Origin: Sympetrum striolatum
Taxonomy: Eukaryota > Arthropoda > Insecta > Odonata > Libellulidae
Assembly (NCBI GenBank): GCA_947579665.1
Contig: OX388351.1
Coordinates: 61,512,939-61,576,938 of the forward strand
Direction: 5' to 3'
Length of the DNA: 64,000 nucleotides
Position 1 is the stretch's first letter, and each line of letters starts with the position of its first letter. Positions 46,901 through 57,872 of the stretch are shown one piece after another. The translations under genes were made by a program, and so were the position numbers. The notes below the pieces were generated by a model that was not told the DNA's origin, made no database searches, and was given only the letters and a program-made list of their open reading frames with translations.

Positions 46901-48051
46901 ATCACATCAAAATGACCCCAATATTATCTGAGTTTTTTTTGGACCCCTTTCAATGGTATATCTATGAAGTCAATCTATCATCGATCGTAATCGGTCCAAT
47001 GGAAAAATGTGTATATAATTTTTAACGTGTTATAATTTTCTATTAATTATTAATTAAATAAATTGTTTAAATATGTACCAAAATTGCAGGTACTTATATA
47101 ATAGATATTTTTCCTATTAGAAATTGAAGTAGGGATTCAAACTTTCGGAAAATGTACAAGAGAGTATATCATTTTGATTTCGTTTAGCAAAATTAGACTA
47201 TGTTATAAATGCCATTTTTAGAAAAATAGTAAAAATTTATTTGTATCCCTTTCGAAAAAACCACTATTTATAGAATCAAAATAAAATTTCGAATACCTTG
47301 ATGTAACTTTCAGTTTTGGGGTATACGGCCATGACAAATCGATTTTCAATATTTTAAAAATCGTAAGATTAAACGTTATCAGTGTTACCAACTTATGACT
47401 GAGTTATTTTTTAAACATATTTCGTATCGGACTAAATTTGGGTGAAATAAATCATATTTTAAACTATTTTATATTAATAAACATTTTTAATTCCTTAGCT
47501 AGCCTACCAACTGCACAAAGCAGAGATACCAACTGTCAAAATGAATTATTTAAAAGTTTATGTTGCGTAGCTCTTTGCTACAATATTGGAAATATATCAA
47601 GACACATTTACTCAGTAGGCATAAGTAAAGTATTTTGTGATCCCTAAGATCATTTTAAACTTTAAAGATGGATTCGATTAACGTTCAGTAAAATCTAAAA
47701 ATATATTCGCTAAACTTATGTTTTGGAAATTATTTTTTTTTCATTCGGTATACATGATATGGTGTTAATTGTTTATCATGTATTTAAAAATGAATTAATT
47801 TATTTATGGACTCTTGAGAATAATTAAACACTGGTTATTAAACTATTTAAATTAATTTTTGCAAATTAGGTGATACTGCTAAAACTGCATAGTTTTTATA
47901 AATTGAAATTAACGAAATTCTCAGATAATCATAACAGCAAATATCTTTACAAAACGAAAATTTGGTTGATATATTGTCATTAGTTTCTGAGTTACCAAAT
48001 TAAATACACCTACTGGGGTCATATTGATCCCCGCAACTAATTAAGGGTTAA
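46901..48051. mobile_element. Possible piggyBac-type element, one clear end
   Basis: On the minus strand the right end reads TTAACCCTTAATTAGTTGCG (from 48051), then GGGATCAATATGACCCCAGT: a TTAA site followed by a CCC-starting end. At 46908 the plus strand has ATCAAAATGACCCCAATA, matching the inner part ATCAATATGACCCCAGTA in inverted orientation (16 of 18). The outer left end and its TTAA are not recognisable, and there is no open frame, so a decayed 1.1-kb non-autonomous element is my best guess. Confidence 0.4.
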
Positions 48052-48169
48052 TTATAATTACCTTAAAATATTGAACAGGATATTGTGAAAGTATAAAGCT
48101 GTTTTGAAAACTCATATAATTTATAAGTTTCTGAGAGAGTTAGCTAATGCTTGCAAAGTATTCAACCCA

Positions 48170-48390
48170 AAGCCAGTTTGGAATCCCAGCCCTTCTAACA
48201 ACAATGAGATTGTAGAGATGAATAAGGCTTGCTAGGCATGATGAGGAGTGAGGTAGTTTGCCATTTTCATGCCTCAGCAAGCTACAAACGGAACTTGTCT
48301 ACAAAAATGGAGAACTCACGAGATTTGGCGAGCAACACTTTTCTTAATATTTCATGAAGAGTGTCCTAACACAAAAGCGTCAAAGGCGTA
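48170..48390 (+). repeat. Dispersed GAGGAGTGAGGTAG repeat, copy 4, with tRNA-like head
   Basis: CAGTTTGGAATCCCAGCCCT at about 48174 resembles a B box. About 60 bp later AGGCATGATGAGGAGTGAGG then TAGTTTGCC (48235-48263) matches the copies at 9373 and 21465. GCAACACTTTTCTTAATATT at 48332 matches the 9-kb copy further inside. Likely a tRNA-derived SINE; the most complete copy here. Confidence 0.5.
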
Positions 48391-48879
48391 AAGTATCAAT
48401 CATATCTTAGCGGCTTTCATATCCTCAAAGCCATGAACCAAACTGTGACCAAGTTGATGAAAGTTGCGTTTTTTTCTTAATTTTAAACCAAAAAGGAAAT
48501 GAAAACTTACTCATTCCCCAAGATATGGTTGCAGAAACCATATTCATGCTACTGATCTGTAATTTTTAAGTGTAAATGTGAATTAATCAAGTCATACAAG
48601 CCTAACACCAGCTCTAATTTATATGTATCCAAGCAAATCAGCTGATATCGCAAAACTTTTTCCTTGATCTCTCTTTCATATATAATAGAATATCAAGACA
48701 AGATTACCTAGGATAAATTTTTACTGCTTATGTTTCTAAACCTGCTTTTTGCTTACTCTATCTTCCAAATGGTATGTTTGAAAATAATACAATACAATTA
48801 CATTTGATCCGAGATATTACAAAGATCCTCCATAAAAAATGTTAACTTCTAGGGTCCTTTTTTTATAAAAGCTCGAAAT
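48391..48879. other. AT-rich non-coding stretch
   Basis: No supportable feature. Confidence 0.5.
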
Positions 48880-49760
48880 AAGCGAACGAAAGTGTATTTC
48901 CGCCCTCTCTGTCTTGCACGCACATTAGCGGGGCGCCGTTGGCGGATTGCAAGGTGCGCCAACCCCGGAAAAAATACGACCTCCTCTTCCTCTCACGTCT
49001 TCCTACCACACTTCGGCTCCCACACTTCCGCGTAGCGAAGGGGAAGAGAAAGGAAGAGGAAGAAGAGAGGAAAGAGGAAGGAAGAAGGGAGAAAAAGGGG
49101 AAATAATGGGAAAGGAAAGAAGAAATAGCGGGAGAGGAGGAAAGGCAAACTGCGAGAGAAATGGAGTGCCCCTCCAGAATTAAAGAGGCGGAGATTTCAA
49201 TGTTTGTATTTGTTTATTATTCGCGGAATTAAGGAACGTGGAGGATGGAAGAGTGAACGGCAAAAAAGGAGGTGGGAAAAAATCGAAGGAGGAAATATGG
49301 GGATTTGGAGTAAAAATTAGGAGAAAAAGAGAGAGCGGGATTAGGAGAGGAGGATTAGGGAAAAGGGCGATTTTAAGGGGGGAAAAGTGGAGACAATGGA
49401 GCCACGCCCACCCCATTCTCGCATCCCCGCAGACATCCTCAATTTATTTGATTAACATACATTAATTTGTCATGTACAAAGAGAGGCGGAGGGTGGTCGC
49501 ATGACGTGAGCGGGTGCGGCGATTAGCGTGGGGCAGGTGGGGGATCTCCCTAGGGGGCAGACCGTTGGCAACAGAAAGGGCATAGGCCATGACGGTATCC
49601 TGCGGCCTTATTCCTCGGGGCAAAGGTGGGGCGTTGCATCCAACTTTTTTGTCGAGACGCAACCTGCTGCGAGCCTGTTTGTTGTCTTATCTATCCTAGC
49701 CTTTTCTTCCCTTTTGGCAGAGCCGTCGTTAATCGGGGGAATAAATAGAAAGAGCGGCCG
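48880..49760. other. GC-rich island with long polypurine tracts
   Basis: High GC overall. 49037-49103 is a 67-base run of uninterrupted purines on the plus strand, and a second purine-rich stretch spans about 49230-49400. Frames through it (for example 79 codons at 49528-49767) have low complexity or no domain. Confidence 0.5.
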
Positions 49761-51579
49761 AGTCTAACGTTTTAACGGATTGGAGGTCTTAAAAAAGCAG
49801 AGGACATTTTGGCTGTTGTTGGGGCTGGTCTGGCGTTTTGTAAAATGCAGGGAATTGTTAATGGGTTTCACAGTTTTTTTCATTATCTCTTATTCAATGT
49901 CCGGCAGCTGAATTAATGTCTCTCCCAAGGCTGCGATCATGGGAGAGCGATATGTTTCTGCTACTGCTAGATTCTTTGTGTTGGAAGAATGAAACAGGTT
50001 ACAGATAAAAGAGATCTGATGGATAACATGGGCAAATATTATCCACGCAATTAATTATTAAAATTTGTGGCTATTTCTCTACATAGGTCATTTTTCGAAA
50101 CTGCACTATTCTGAGTATTAAATGAACCAGTTCTATGGCATTTATGCTGTGTTCTGTCCCTCATTATTTAAATCTTTCTACTACATTTTAAAAGCCTCTT
50201 ATACTCTCCTTCTTTTCGCTTTCCTACATCCGAAATTTTTATCCGTCATCAAAATTTATGGTTTTTTTTTATTTTCTCCACATAACGATACTTCTTGCTA
50301 CATTTTCTTCTTATTTTAACATTTATAGTCAAGATATCTGTACTTATAATTGGTTTTATTGTTGTTTCAATGTTTTTTAGAGAAAGGAGGAATAAAAGAT
50401 GGGACATACTTGTCCCAATTTCACCCAATAAGCATGTATAACCCTGTGAATGATTGTGTTATCATCCGATAACATCTTTTTTTAAACACATATTTGTTAA
50501 ATATATGCATCTACGCGGTAGCATACATTTTCGTTAATTAAGTGAAATTTTCATTCCTTCCAAACTTCGATACGTGGTTATGCTAATAACATAATGAAAT
50601 TAACATCATAAAAGAGATTTCATTTAATTGTCCCGTCATAAGGCTACGCTTCTGTATTTTTCTCTGTTTTACGTCCTGTTATCTCTTCTTTTACTAATGA
50701 TGTCACTCCGCATTGTTTTGTCAAACCTCATTTATGAGGAATTTTTCCAGAAAATGTAATTTTACTTTCTTTCTCATACCAGAAGCGAATGTTTCAACTG
50801 CTATATGAGAGTTAAATAGTAGGTAGAAATATTCTCTCACACCCTAACACAAGAAAGAGTAACGTTAAATTTTTTAAATTGAACGCAGAGTTCCGTCCTC
50901 ACTACAGTTCTTAATAGAAAACTTAATATTTCTTATATCTAAACGAAGTCAATCTCTGCTTTATAGATAATATTATTGCTCATAATTGGAGTCTTTCAAG
51001 TATTTGTTTGCATGTATACTGAGAGAAAAGAAATAGTCAAGATTGCATTGACGGTAGAGTACTGTAATAATAATAAAACAACCAGATTTGTTGGTTAGTC
51101 ACATGCTGTACGGTTTAACTCTACAAATTGATTGCAAAAATTTGGAATTTTAATAAAGATGGAGTTCTATAAATATTCAATGGATAATAACTGTCTATTT
51201 TACTCCAATATTTATATAAAAATGAAGCACAAGATACTCTAACCTCTCATCTAATACAGGGAATCTTTGATTATTATGCACTTAAATCGTCTGGTGTCTT
51301 ATAAAAAATTCGAAAAATATGGCTTTAGATTTATTTTTAATTTTAAAACTTTTGTTTGAATTAGAAGTATAAAGGAATTACTTTAAAAAATCCAAAATCC
51401 TCTCTGTCTACAGAAAAAAATATAATAAACAAAACTTACCCGTATGATCGGCCATGAAATGATATCTATTAGTTGAAAAGTTAAGAATAACTCTTAAAAT
51501 CTAATTCTCTGAAGGAAACAGATTTATTCTAAGATGGTTATTTACTAGCATTGATGTTTCGAGCCCGGAGTACATGAAC
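49761..51579. other. AT-rich non-coding stretch
   Basis: GGGACATACTTGTCCC, a 16-base interrupted palindrome, at about 50401. No gene. Confidence 0.45.
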
Positions 51580-52150
51580 GAGACAGATTTCGCTCCGTGC
51601 ACCCGTATCATCGAAGGCAAGTTAGATCGTTAGCTCAGACGAAGGGCCGATATTTATCTTTCTTAGCTCCGACGCTTTCCCCGGAATCTCAGGCGTAAGC
51701 GCAGTGCACACACGTGTCCGCATATGGTGCCATCCCAACGTGCAGGTTAATATATAAAGAAAGCGCCTCTCCTTGCGAAGACGTTGATACGCCGCAGCAT
51801 CAGCTGCTACGGATTGTCGAGGATTTAACTTTGGGAGAACACGGATTTCTTTGCCTCCGTCGCCAGATCTTGTCCATCAAATTGCCTTAGCTGCAACGAC
51901 CCAACGCCCTGCGAACATTCATATTTCACTGCGAACAACGCGCGATGACACGGGAAGCAAATCACGGCAAGTTTATACGGAGCGACGCCCCTGCCTCCTT
52001 CGGCACCTTCTCAATTTACCCTCGCCTATTTACCCGCCCTCTATCCGCAGCATCAATCACTTTCACCTTTCACCCGTTGCCTTCCCACGATCCTCCTTTT
52101 TTCCCTCTCCGGTGTAGACGCATCGCCTCCTGCTGCGAAGATGGCTAGAT
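51580..52150 (+). promoter_or_regulatory. GC-rich island with TATA-box-like motif; possible promoter or enhancer
   Basis: TATATAAAG (51751-51759) sits inside GC-rich sequence, unlike the AT-rich background where TATA strings mean little. Upstream within 50 bp are E-box-like CACGTG (51711-51716) and CATATG (51721-51726). There is no good initiator 25-30 bp downstream, and no convincing exon follows; the 88-codon frame at 51851 has no domain. A 5' exon or an enhancer are equally possible. Confidence 0.25.
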
Positions 52151-53343
52151 TACTTTCCCATAATGTTGTAGCGAGGCTTGTAAGGGATGCTCACACTATG
52201 TTAAGCCCCAGAAATTCTTCTTTTGAAAGCGAAGTTTTCTAGCTAATGGATTCTTTCTATATCCTTTCTAATGGCGTGATTTTTAAAGCTGAGGAGTAGC
52301 AGACTGTAGGTTATTCGTGCATACGGTTACCTCTTGTAGGAATACATTCGTTCCAAGTTTTACTTAGTATTACGGTAGTTCCTGAAGTAATGAATTATTT
52401 AAATAACACACATATAATTAGATTATATTATTCTAAATAATATAAAATATTAAATTCACTAATATATAACACATAATTATATTTATTGCGATCATATATT
52501 TAGAAAATAATACATTTTATTGTATGCACTATACCCCTGTAACTTTTTCTGAAAAGGTAAATTTTACACTTTCATTTTTCAATGTGGAAATAATAAAATG
52601 ACACTTAAAAGGTCGCTTTTTATCGAATTAGTGAACGAATTGCGCCTTAATTTAGGGTAAAACTGGAACTTTAAATTCTTCTTTCCCATTTAAGAAAATA
52701 TTAAAGATAAATATATAAAACTAAGCTTTTCAAAGGAACGGTTTGTAATGTAATGTAGGAAAGGGAGTGAATTAAACAGCTTTATTCTTCTAATGAGACA
52801 AAGAAAGTATCGATTGGATACATCTGATTCATATTTTATATAGACGTCTCCTACACAACTGTATCTTTGACGTTGGATTTACAAAATCCTGTTTTATTCT
52901 ATAATCCATCATGCGAAAGAATCTAATGCTGAAGCAAAAATCATCTGCAGATGACAGAAAAGGAAAGTTATTTTTACTATCTCCTTCGAGAATTCTCCTT
53001 CAGAGTCACTCTCTTTCTGTTTAGTTTGTCCCGACTGATATTCTACTGAAAAGTAATCTTTGCTGGTATAGTTGGAAAGACCGCACTCTGGAATTTTTCA
53101 GCGAGGGCCAGGTTCAACTGTTTCCATAAGTTTTTAAGGAAGGCTAAGTGCAAGGCGATTCTTCTAAATCGCTCTCAGCAAATCTAAAGATATGCGTGTT
53201 CTCCATTAAAAATATTAGTCGGCTTATGAAAGAGCATACCAGTATGGATATGGATAGTTTTTTATCTATGAGAAATTAAAAGATTACCTTTAATAACGAA
53301 CGTCGGTGAATTAAATTTTAATCTGTCATCAATACCTTAAATA
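52151..53343. other. AT-rich non-coding stretch
   Basis: No supportable feature. Confidence 0.5.
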
Positions 53344-53849
53344 CCGTATCAGCTCTAATATAACGCGACCACGAATTTAACGCGACACCGGAATTTTCAT
53401 AAAGTTATTTAGAAAAACATTATACTCATAAAAGAATTCAAAGAAAGTAAAATTCAATCAGATAAGCATTTATTTAGGTAATTATAGCTAATAACACAGG
53501 TTACATTAATGTGAATAATATTAATTAATGTAAAACAAAATTAATATTACGTAACTAATAACAAAAAACGGAAATGTTTATTCAGAATCTGAACTGTTTT
53601 CAGAATGAGAACTCATTGATGTCACTTCGGTATCATCAGTATTTTCATTCACGCTTTCCGTCTCTCACAAAATGTCATCTTCCGTCTCATTTAAATCATT
53701 GAAAACGTTAAGTCGCGTTTAAACCTCTGTAGGAAAATGTCCTTTTTTATGTTACATTGCATTACTTAAACCCCGAATTTAGCGAGAGTCGATTTTTTAA
53801 CTGAAAATAAATGGTCGAAAAATATCGCGTTATATTCGGGCTAATACGG
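53344..53849 (-). mobile_element. pogo/Tigger-like DNA transposon remnant
   Basis: The left end reads TACCGTATCAGCTCTAATAT, then AACGCGA. The right end, reverse-complemented, reads TACCGTATTAGCCCGAATAT, then AACGCGA: 24 of 27 match. TA lies at both borders (53342-53343, 53850-53851). Subterminal TTAACGCGAC-like motifs repeat inside each end. The interior holds the relic of a transposase C-terminus on the minus strand. At 506 bp, most of the transposase is gone. Pogo-type elements duplicate TA, which fits. Confidence 0.75.
53579..53760 (-). pseudogene. pogo/Tigger (jerky-like) transposase, C-terminal relic
   Basis: On the minus strand, CNIKKDIFLQRFKRDLT (about 53758-53708) is followed after a frameshift by FNDLNETEDDIL and, past one stop codon, by ETESVNENTDDTEVTSMSS and HSENSSDSE, ending at TAA (53579-53581). 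An N.L..TEDD.L block followed by an acidic, serine-rich tail is the usual end of Tigger/jerky-like transposases. The DNA-binding and DDE catalytic parts are absent. Non-functional. Confidence 0.65.
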
Positions 53850-53860
53850 TAATCTAGAAG

Positions 53861-53958
53861 AACCGGAGTGGAGCTTCCCGTATAGTAGTTGCTTCGCTCC
53901 GAGCCTTGTGGCGAACTTTCAGGTTCGGAACGAAGTGCTTGAAGGATCGCTCCGGTTT
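53861..53958. repeat. Foldback hairpin repeat
   Basis: AACCGGAGTGGAGCTTCC (53861-53878) and GAAGGATCGCTCCGGTTT (53941-53958) are inverted, imperfectly. Inside them GCTTCGCTCCGAGCC and GGTTCGGAACGAAGTGC pair again, with a loop of about 16 bases. Begins about 10 bp after the pogo-like element ends. A related TCAGCTCCGGTTCGATTCCC phrase occurs at 54468. Confidence 0.6.
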
Positions 53959-56170
53959 GACGAAGATAAAATTTTAAAAATATTTTGCCTAAATTCATAT
54001 TTTTATGCAAATGTAATAATATTAACCCAATCACTAAACTTTATTCATAAAACACTATTCTCACTTAGTCTTAAATGGGGCACAAAAACACCAAATTTCT
54101 ATATTTCAGGCATCAGGAAATTGGAGGCGTTGGCTTTTGCCATGCATGAATTCCATGAGAGTTTCCAGGGTATCGCAGGCACGGTATTTTTTGATAAATC
54201 ACTTTCTATTAGGTTTAAGGAATTTAGGCATGTGAAGAAAATTTCCTGTAGGCAAATATTTCGTCAGTATGCATATTTAACGAGTTGATGAACTAATTAT
54301 ATTGATATTTGTTGGGTATTAGTACGGTTATATCCAAGATTGTCAATTAGAACCACAATTTCGTCAATAAATACTCCAGATTGGAAGTTGTGTTGGTTAA
54401 AGTTAAGTTAAACACCATTAGAACCTATTCAGAAAAATATTCTGGAGTGGTTCGTTTTTTCACTGGTTCAGCTCCGGTTCGATTCCCTGCTTATAAATCC
54501 TTAAATAATTTTGAGATTTAGTAATATATTATTTCAGGACTACAGATTTCTGCGTCAACTGATTTGGTCAGAGTGACTCATATTCTACAAATTAAAGTCT
54601 CTTCATTAATGCACAATTGATGATTAATGATTTTACAATCAAATGAACCGAAAGGGGTACTCAATTTATCGCTGCATCAATTACAATTTTCCAAACGTGC
54701 GCTATCTATATATAATGAAAACTCAGTACTTACTTGTTTCATTTGTTGAAACAGGAATAACTTTGTTAATCTAGTGACACGTGTACGCTAAATCTGTAAC
54801 TTGGTTGAGCGTGGGAAGTTGTGCAGTTTTAATCTGATTCTTTTGGTTCAAAAATACCGATAAAATTTAGTTCCGAACTAAATGAATATATTGACATGAA
54901 AATTAAAGGCAAGAGTTCGTGCAAAGACAACCAAAACATAAAAACGGTAATTTATGTCGTGTAATAAGGTTTGTCTTGAAAATTATTTTATGTCTTCATA
55001 TCTTCGTACACAGAATCTTGCTTATTCGATAGAAGTAAGCAATTAAACTTGAAATTCACTATTTCATTCAAACTCTCTTTTGTATATGTAATCCTATATG
55101 TAAATTGAATTAAACCTGAATATGCTACCAACGTATTCAAATATGGAAAATATTGAAACATTTGGTTGCACTTATAATATTAATTGGTTTGTACTGATAA
55201 AGTTACAAGGTAGATAATACAAAAATAAAGTTAAATGGCAACCACGAAATTTTTGCCACTCAAAATGCTATTCTGCCAATTATTGGAGAGATCTTCTCAG
55301 TCTAAATATTAAAGAATATGCTATATTCGTATCCAAATGTAGACTGATATATCTAATGAAGTAATATTTATTAGATTTATAAGAATAGTTAATTCAATAT
55401 TCAAGTAATAGTATCAAAGAAGCGATATTTAGAAAAGTAAAGCTCATGGTGGGGCATCTTCAAATGCAAATGATCTATATTTGTGGCATCCAGCCCAGGT
55501 AAGTGGTCAATGCATTGATTCCTACATTGCCTTAATTGGTTCTCGAGCGGCTTGTACACGCTACTCAATCAGTTAAGATAGCTTCCCAATATTTTTACGA
55601 CGCTGTGTTAATATCATGCCCGCAGCTGGAAACGAATCCAGCACCGCGCTCTCAGCTGTTTGAGCGTCATGGAATGACAGTAAAAATTTCAGACACATTA
55701 TTTCAGAAAGGTAAATATTCCGAACAAGAGCTCTGCACAGAGGTATAATTAGTTCGTAGAGATCATTAGTTGAGAGGGAGTCATAGGGGAAGGTTTTGTC
55801 ATGTTCTGCCCCACGGAATTTCATCGCTGAGAGGGTTGCATAGGGAGATGTGATAGTAATTATGATAAAGGGGATCAGAGGGGTTTGAAATGGAAGCAAC
55901 ATTGTGGGTGAGGCATTCAACCTCTGTTCCCCACGTTAAGGCTCCTAAGGATGGTTACAACCTCCCTCCGAGTCTTCATTCCTGAAGTGGGCGTGCTCAA
56001 CGTCCATCTGATACTTATATAGGAAGACTACTATTTCAACAGTATTTCATAATGAAATTAACAAATTTACGAAGTAAACATTATATATTATATTTAAGAT
56101 TTCGCTTATTCTGACAATACCACAGTTTCCGTTGCACACACAGCCCCCAAAACGGCTTCTTAAAATGTTT
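53959..56170. other. AT-rich non-coding stretch
   Basis: B-box-like GGTTCGATTCC at 54475 and a tRNA-like CTGGAAACGAATCCAGC at about 55626 may be SINE scraps. No gene; the 126-codon frame starting at 53908 runs out of the foldback repeat and has no domain. Confidence 0.45.
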
Positions 56171-56321
56171 TGACCGGGTAGCTTAGATGCTTATAGCTGC
56201 CTTCCGGATAGGGGAAAATACTGGGTTCGATTTCATGCTCCGTTAGACTATTTTCAAACACATATTTCCTTCGGGATTCTTCCTGGATGCACGCGCTTAT
56301 GTGCAAAGTTATCTTATCCTG
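56171..56321 (+). mobile_element. tRNA-derived SINE, monomer (copy D)
   Basis: A box TAGCTTAGATG (56179-56189) and B box GGTTCGATTTC (56224-56234) lie about 45 bp apart, the spacing of a real tRNA gene promoter. CTTCCGGATAGGGG between them resembles an anticodon arm. The tail (TTAGACTATTTTCAAACACA, then TTTCCTTCGGGATTCTTCC and GGATGCACGCGCTTATGTGC) matches the arms of the inverted dimers at 7249, 14182 and 21559. This copy shows the element's basic order: tRNA-like head, then tail. Diverged, so inactive. Confidence 0.7.
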
Positions 56322-57430
56322 TTTCCTTAGAGTATATTTGTTTACGAGAATACTACGTAAAAATCAGGTCGTATTCGCTTTATGAAGGATCTGCGTACAA
56401 CTTTTCGGATAAATGAACATATTCGATGGTAAGGTACCACTAAAAGTATTAATAGTATTGATTACATTTACATCTAATGCTCTTGGCTAATGGTGTAGTA
56501 GAAGAAGAAAACTAAGGTATCATTGAAGATTAATGTACTTTCCCATTGCATGGAATTCCTGATGAATAACTTCCATTATGCATAAAAAATAAGAAGATGT
56601 TCAACTAGGAATCAAAAATCATTAGTTACCTTTATAGAAAAATAAATTCCATGAATAATTTTCCATCAAAATCGTACGATCTGTCACTGAGTATGGCTTT
56701 AATCAAAGATTAAACGTTCAGTAATGATAATAAATAAATAGTAATTAAATGAATTGGAAATAAAATAAATAATAACTAAATGGACAACCGGAAATCGAGC
56801 GGTGACTGCTTTTATATTTGGCATATTTTTTAAATCTTAAGGCCTGTAATTTTTGGTTTTTGAGAGTTAATGTATAAATGAAGTGCATGAATGTATTTTT
56901 AAATTTATTATATCTGGATTTTTTTGATAAATCTTATAAAAATGAAGGAAAGCTTTTAAGAAAATTCCCTAGGAAATTTGGTTTATTTTTACAAATTATA
57001 TCTCTTAAACGTTTTCATAGATATATAACAGAGATGTGCTGGAAATTGAAACTCAACTGAACGAGTGAAATTCATATTAAAGCATACTATGAAAATAGAT
57101 TTTGTTGATTCATAAAATTAGAAACATTTGGAATATCTGGTAAAATGCTTTGGTTTTAGCAAACTGGCTATCATGGTTGGCCTCAGAGACTAATTTTGAT
57201 TGCTCTTGAGTGGGAATAATTGGATTTGTAACTTACTTTAGTGTATCTTAATGGTGTTGGTTATACGTCCTTCGTATATATTAATCAGATACTACTGAAA
57301 AATATTAGATGTAGGTGTAAGGGTAATTCAATTTATTCATTCATTTTACTTTATTCGTTTCCTCGTCGGATTAAAAGCGAAAGAAAACTGTTGAATTTAG
57401 AAACTGGAATAGAGAATACGAGAACGAATA
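56322..57430. other. AT-rich non-coding stretch
   Basis: The frame at 57241-57444 runs into the LINE fragment in a shifted frame, and its last residues may be LINE-derived. Nothing else supportable. Confidence 0.45.
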
Positions 57431-57872
57431 TCTCCCCACTTTGATTATTGTTCTTCAGTTCTGTATGGAATCTGTAAAAATTATATGAGAAAATTACAGA
57501 AGCTACAAAATAGGGCAATGAGAGTCATTCTAGGATGTGAAAAATAAACTCCAATTCGAACAATGCTGAATGCCCCTCAGTGGATGAAAATGGATGAAAG
57601 AAATTCTTCACATGTACTGCATTTAATGCATTAAATGTTACATAAAAGAGTTCCAAACTACTTATGCAAAGAGATAACATGTAATAGTGACTGTCATAAA
57701 TATACAATTAGACAGCTATCAAATTCAAAAATTCATAAGTTTAAAACTAATTTCTCAAGGAAATCATTAATAATTGATGGATTTAATCTTTTTATTAGTC
57801 TTCCTGAATGGATTATAAAATTAAAAAAATAAAAAGCATTTAGAAGGGTATGTGCAAACACGGTAAAAAATA
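57431..57872 (+). pseudogene. CR1/Jockey-like LINE, C-terminal part of the ORF2 protein
   Basis: One frame reads SPHFDYCSSVLYG, then MRKLQKLQNRAMRVILGC, TPIRTMLNAPQWMKMDER, MLHKRVPNYLCKE, NFSRKSLIIDGFNLFISLP and KAFRRVCANTVKNM. SPHFDYC..VLYG and the LQ.LQNRA.R.I block are classic for the region after the RT domain in non-LTR retrotransposons. Three in-frame stops break it. Upstream the frame shifts by one base near 57430. The 3' UTR probably extends to about 58065 (CTAAATAAACTTACTTAC). Confidence 0.8.

Noticed and set aside
53908..54288. 126-codon frame as a gene
   Set aside because: Begins inside a foldback repeat next to a transposon and has no domain.
56171..56245. Functional tRNA gene
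   Set aside because: A and B boxes are present, but the acceptor and anticodon stems do not pair well and the SINE tail follows directly.
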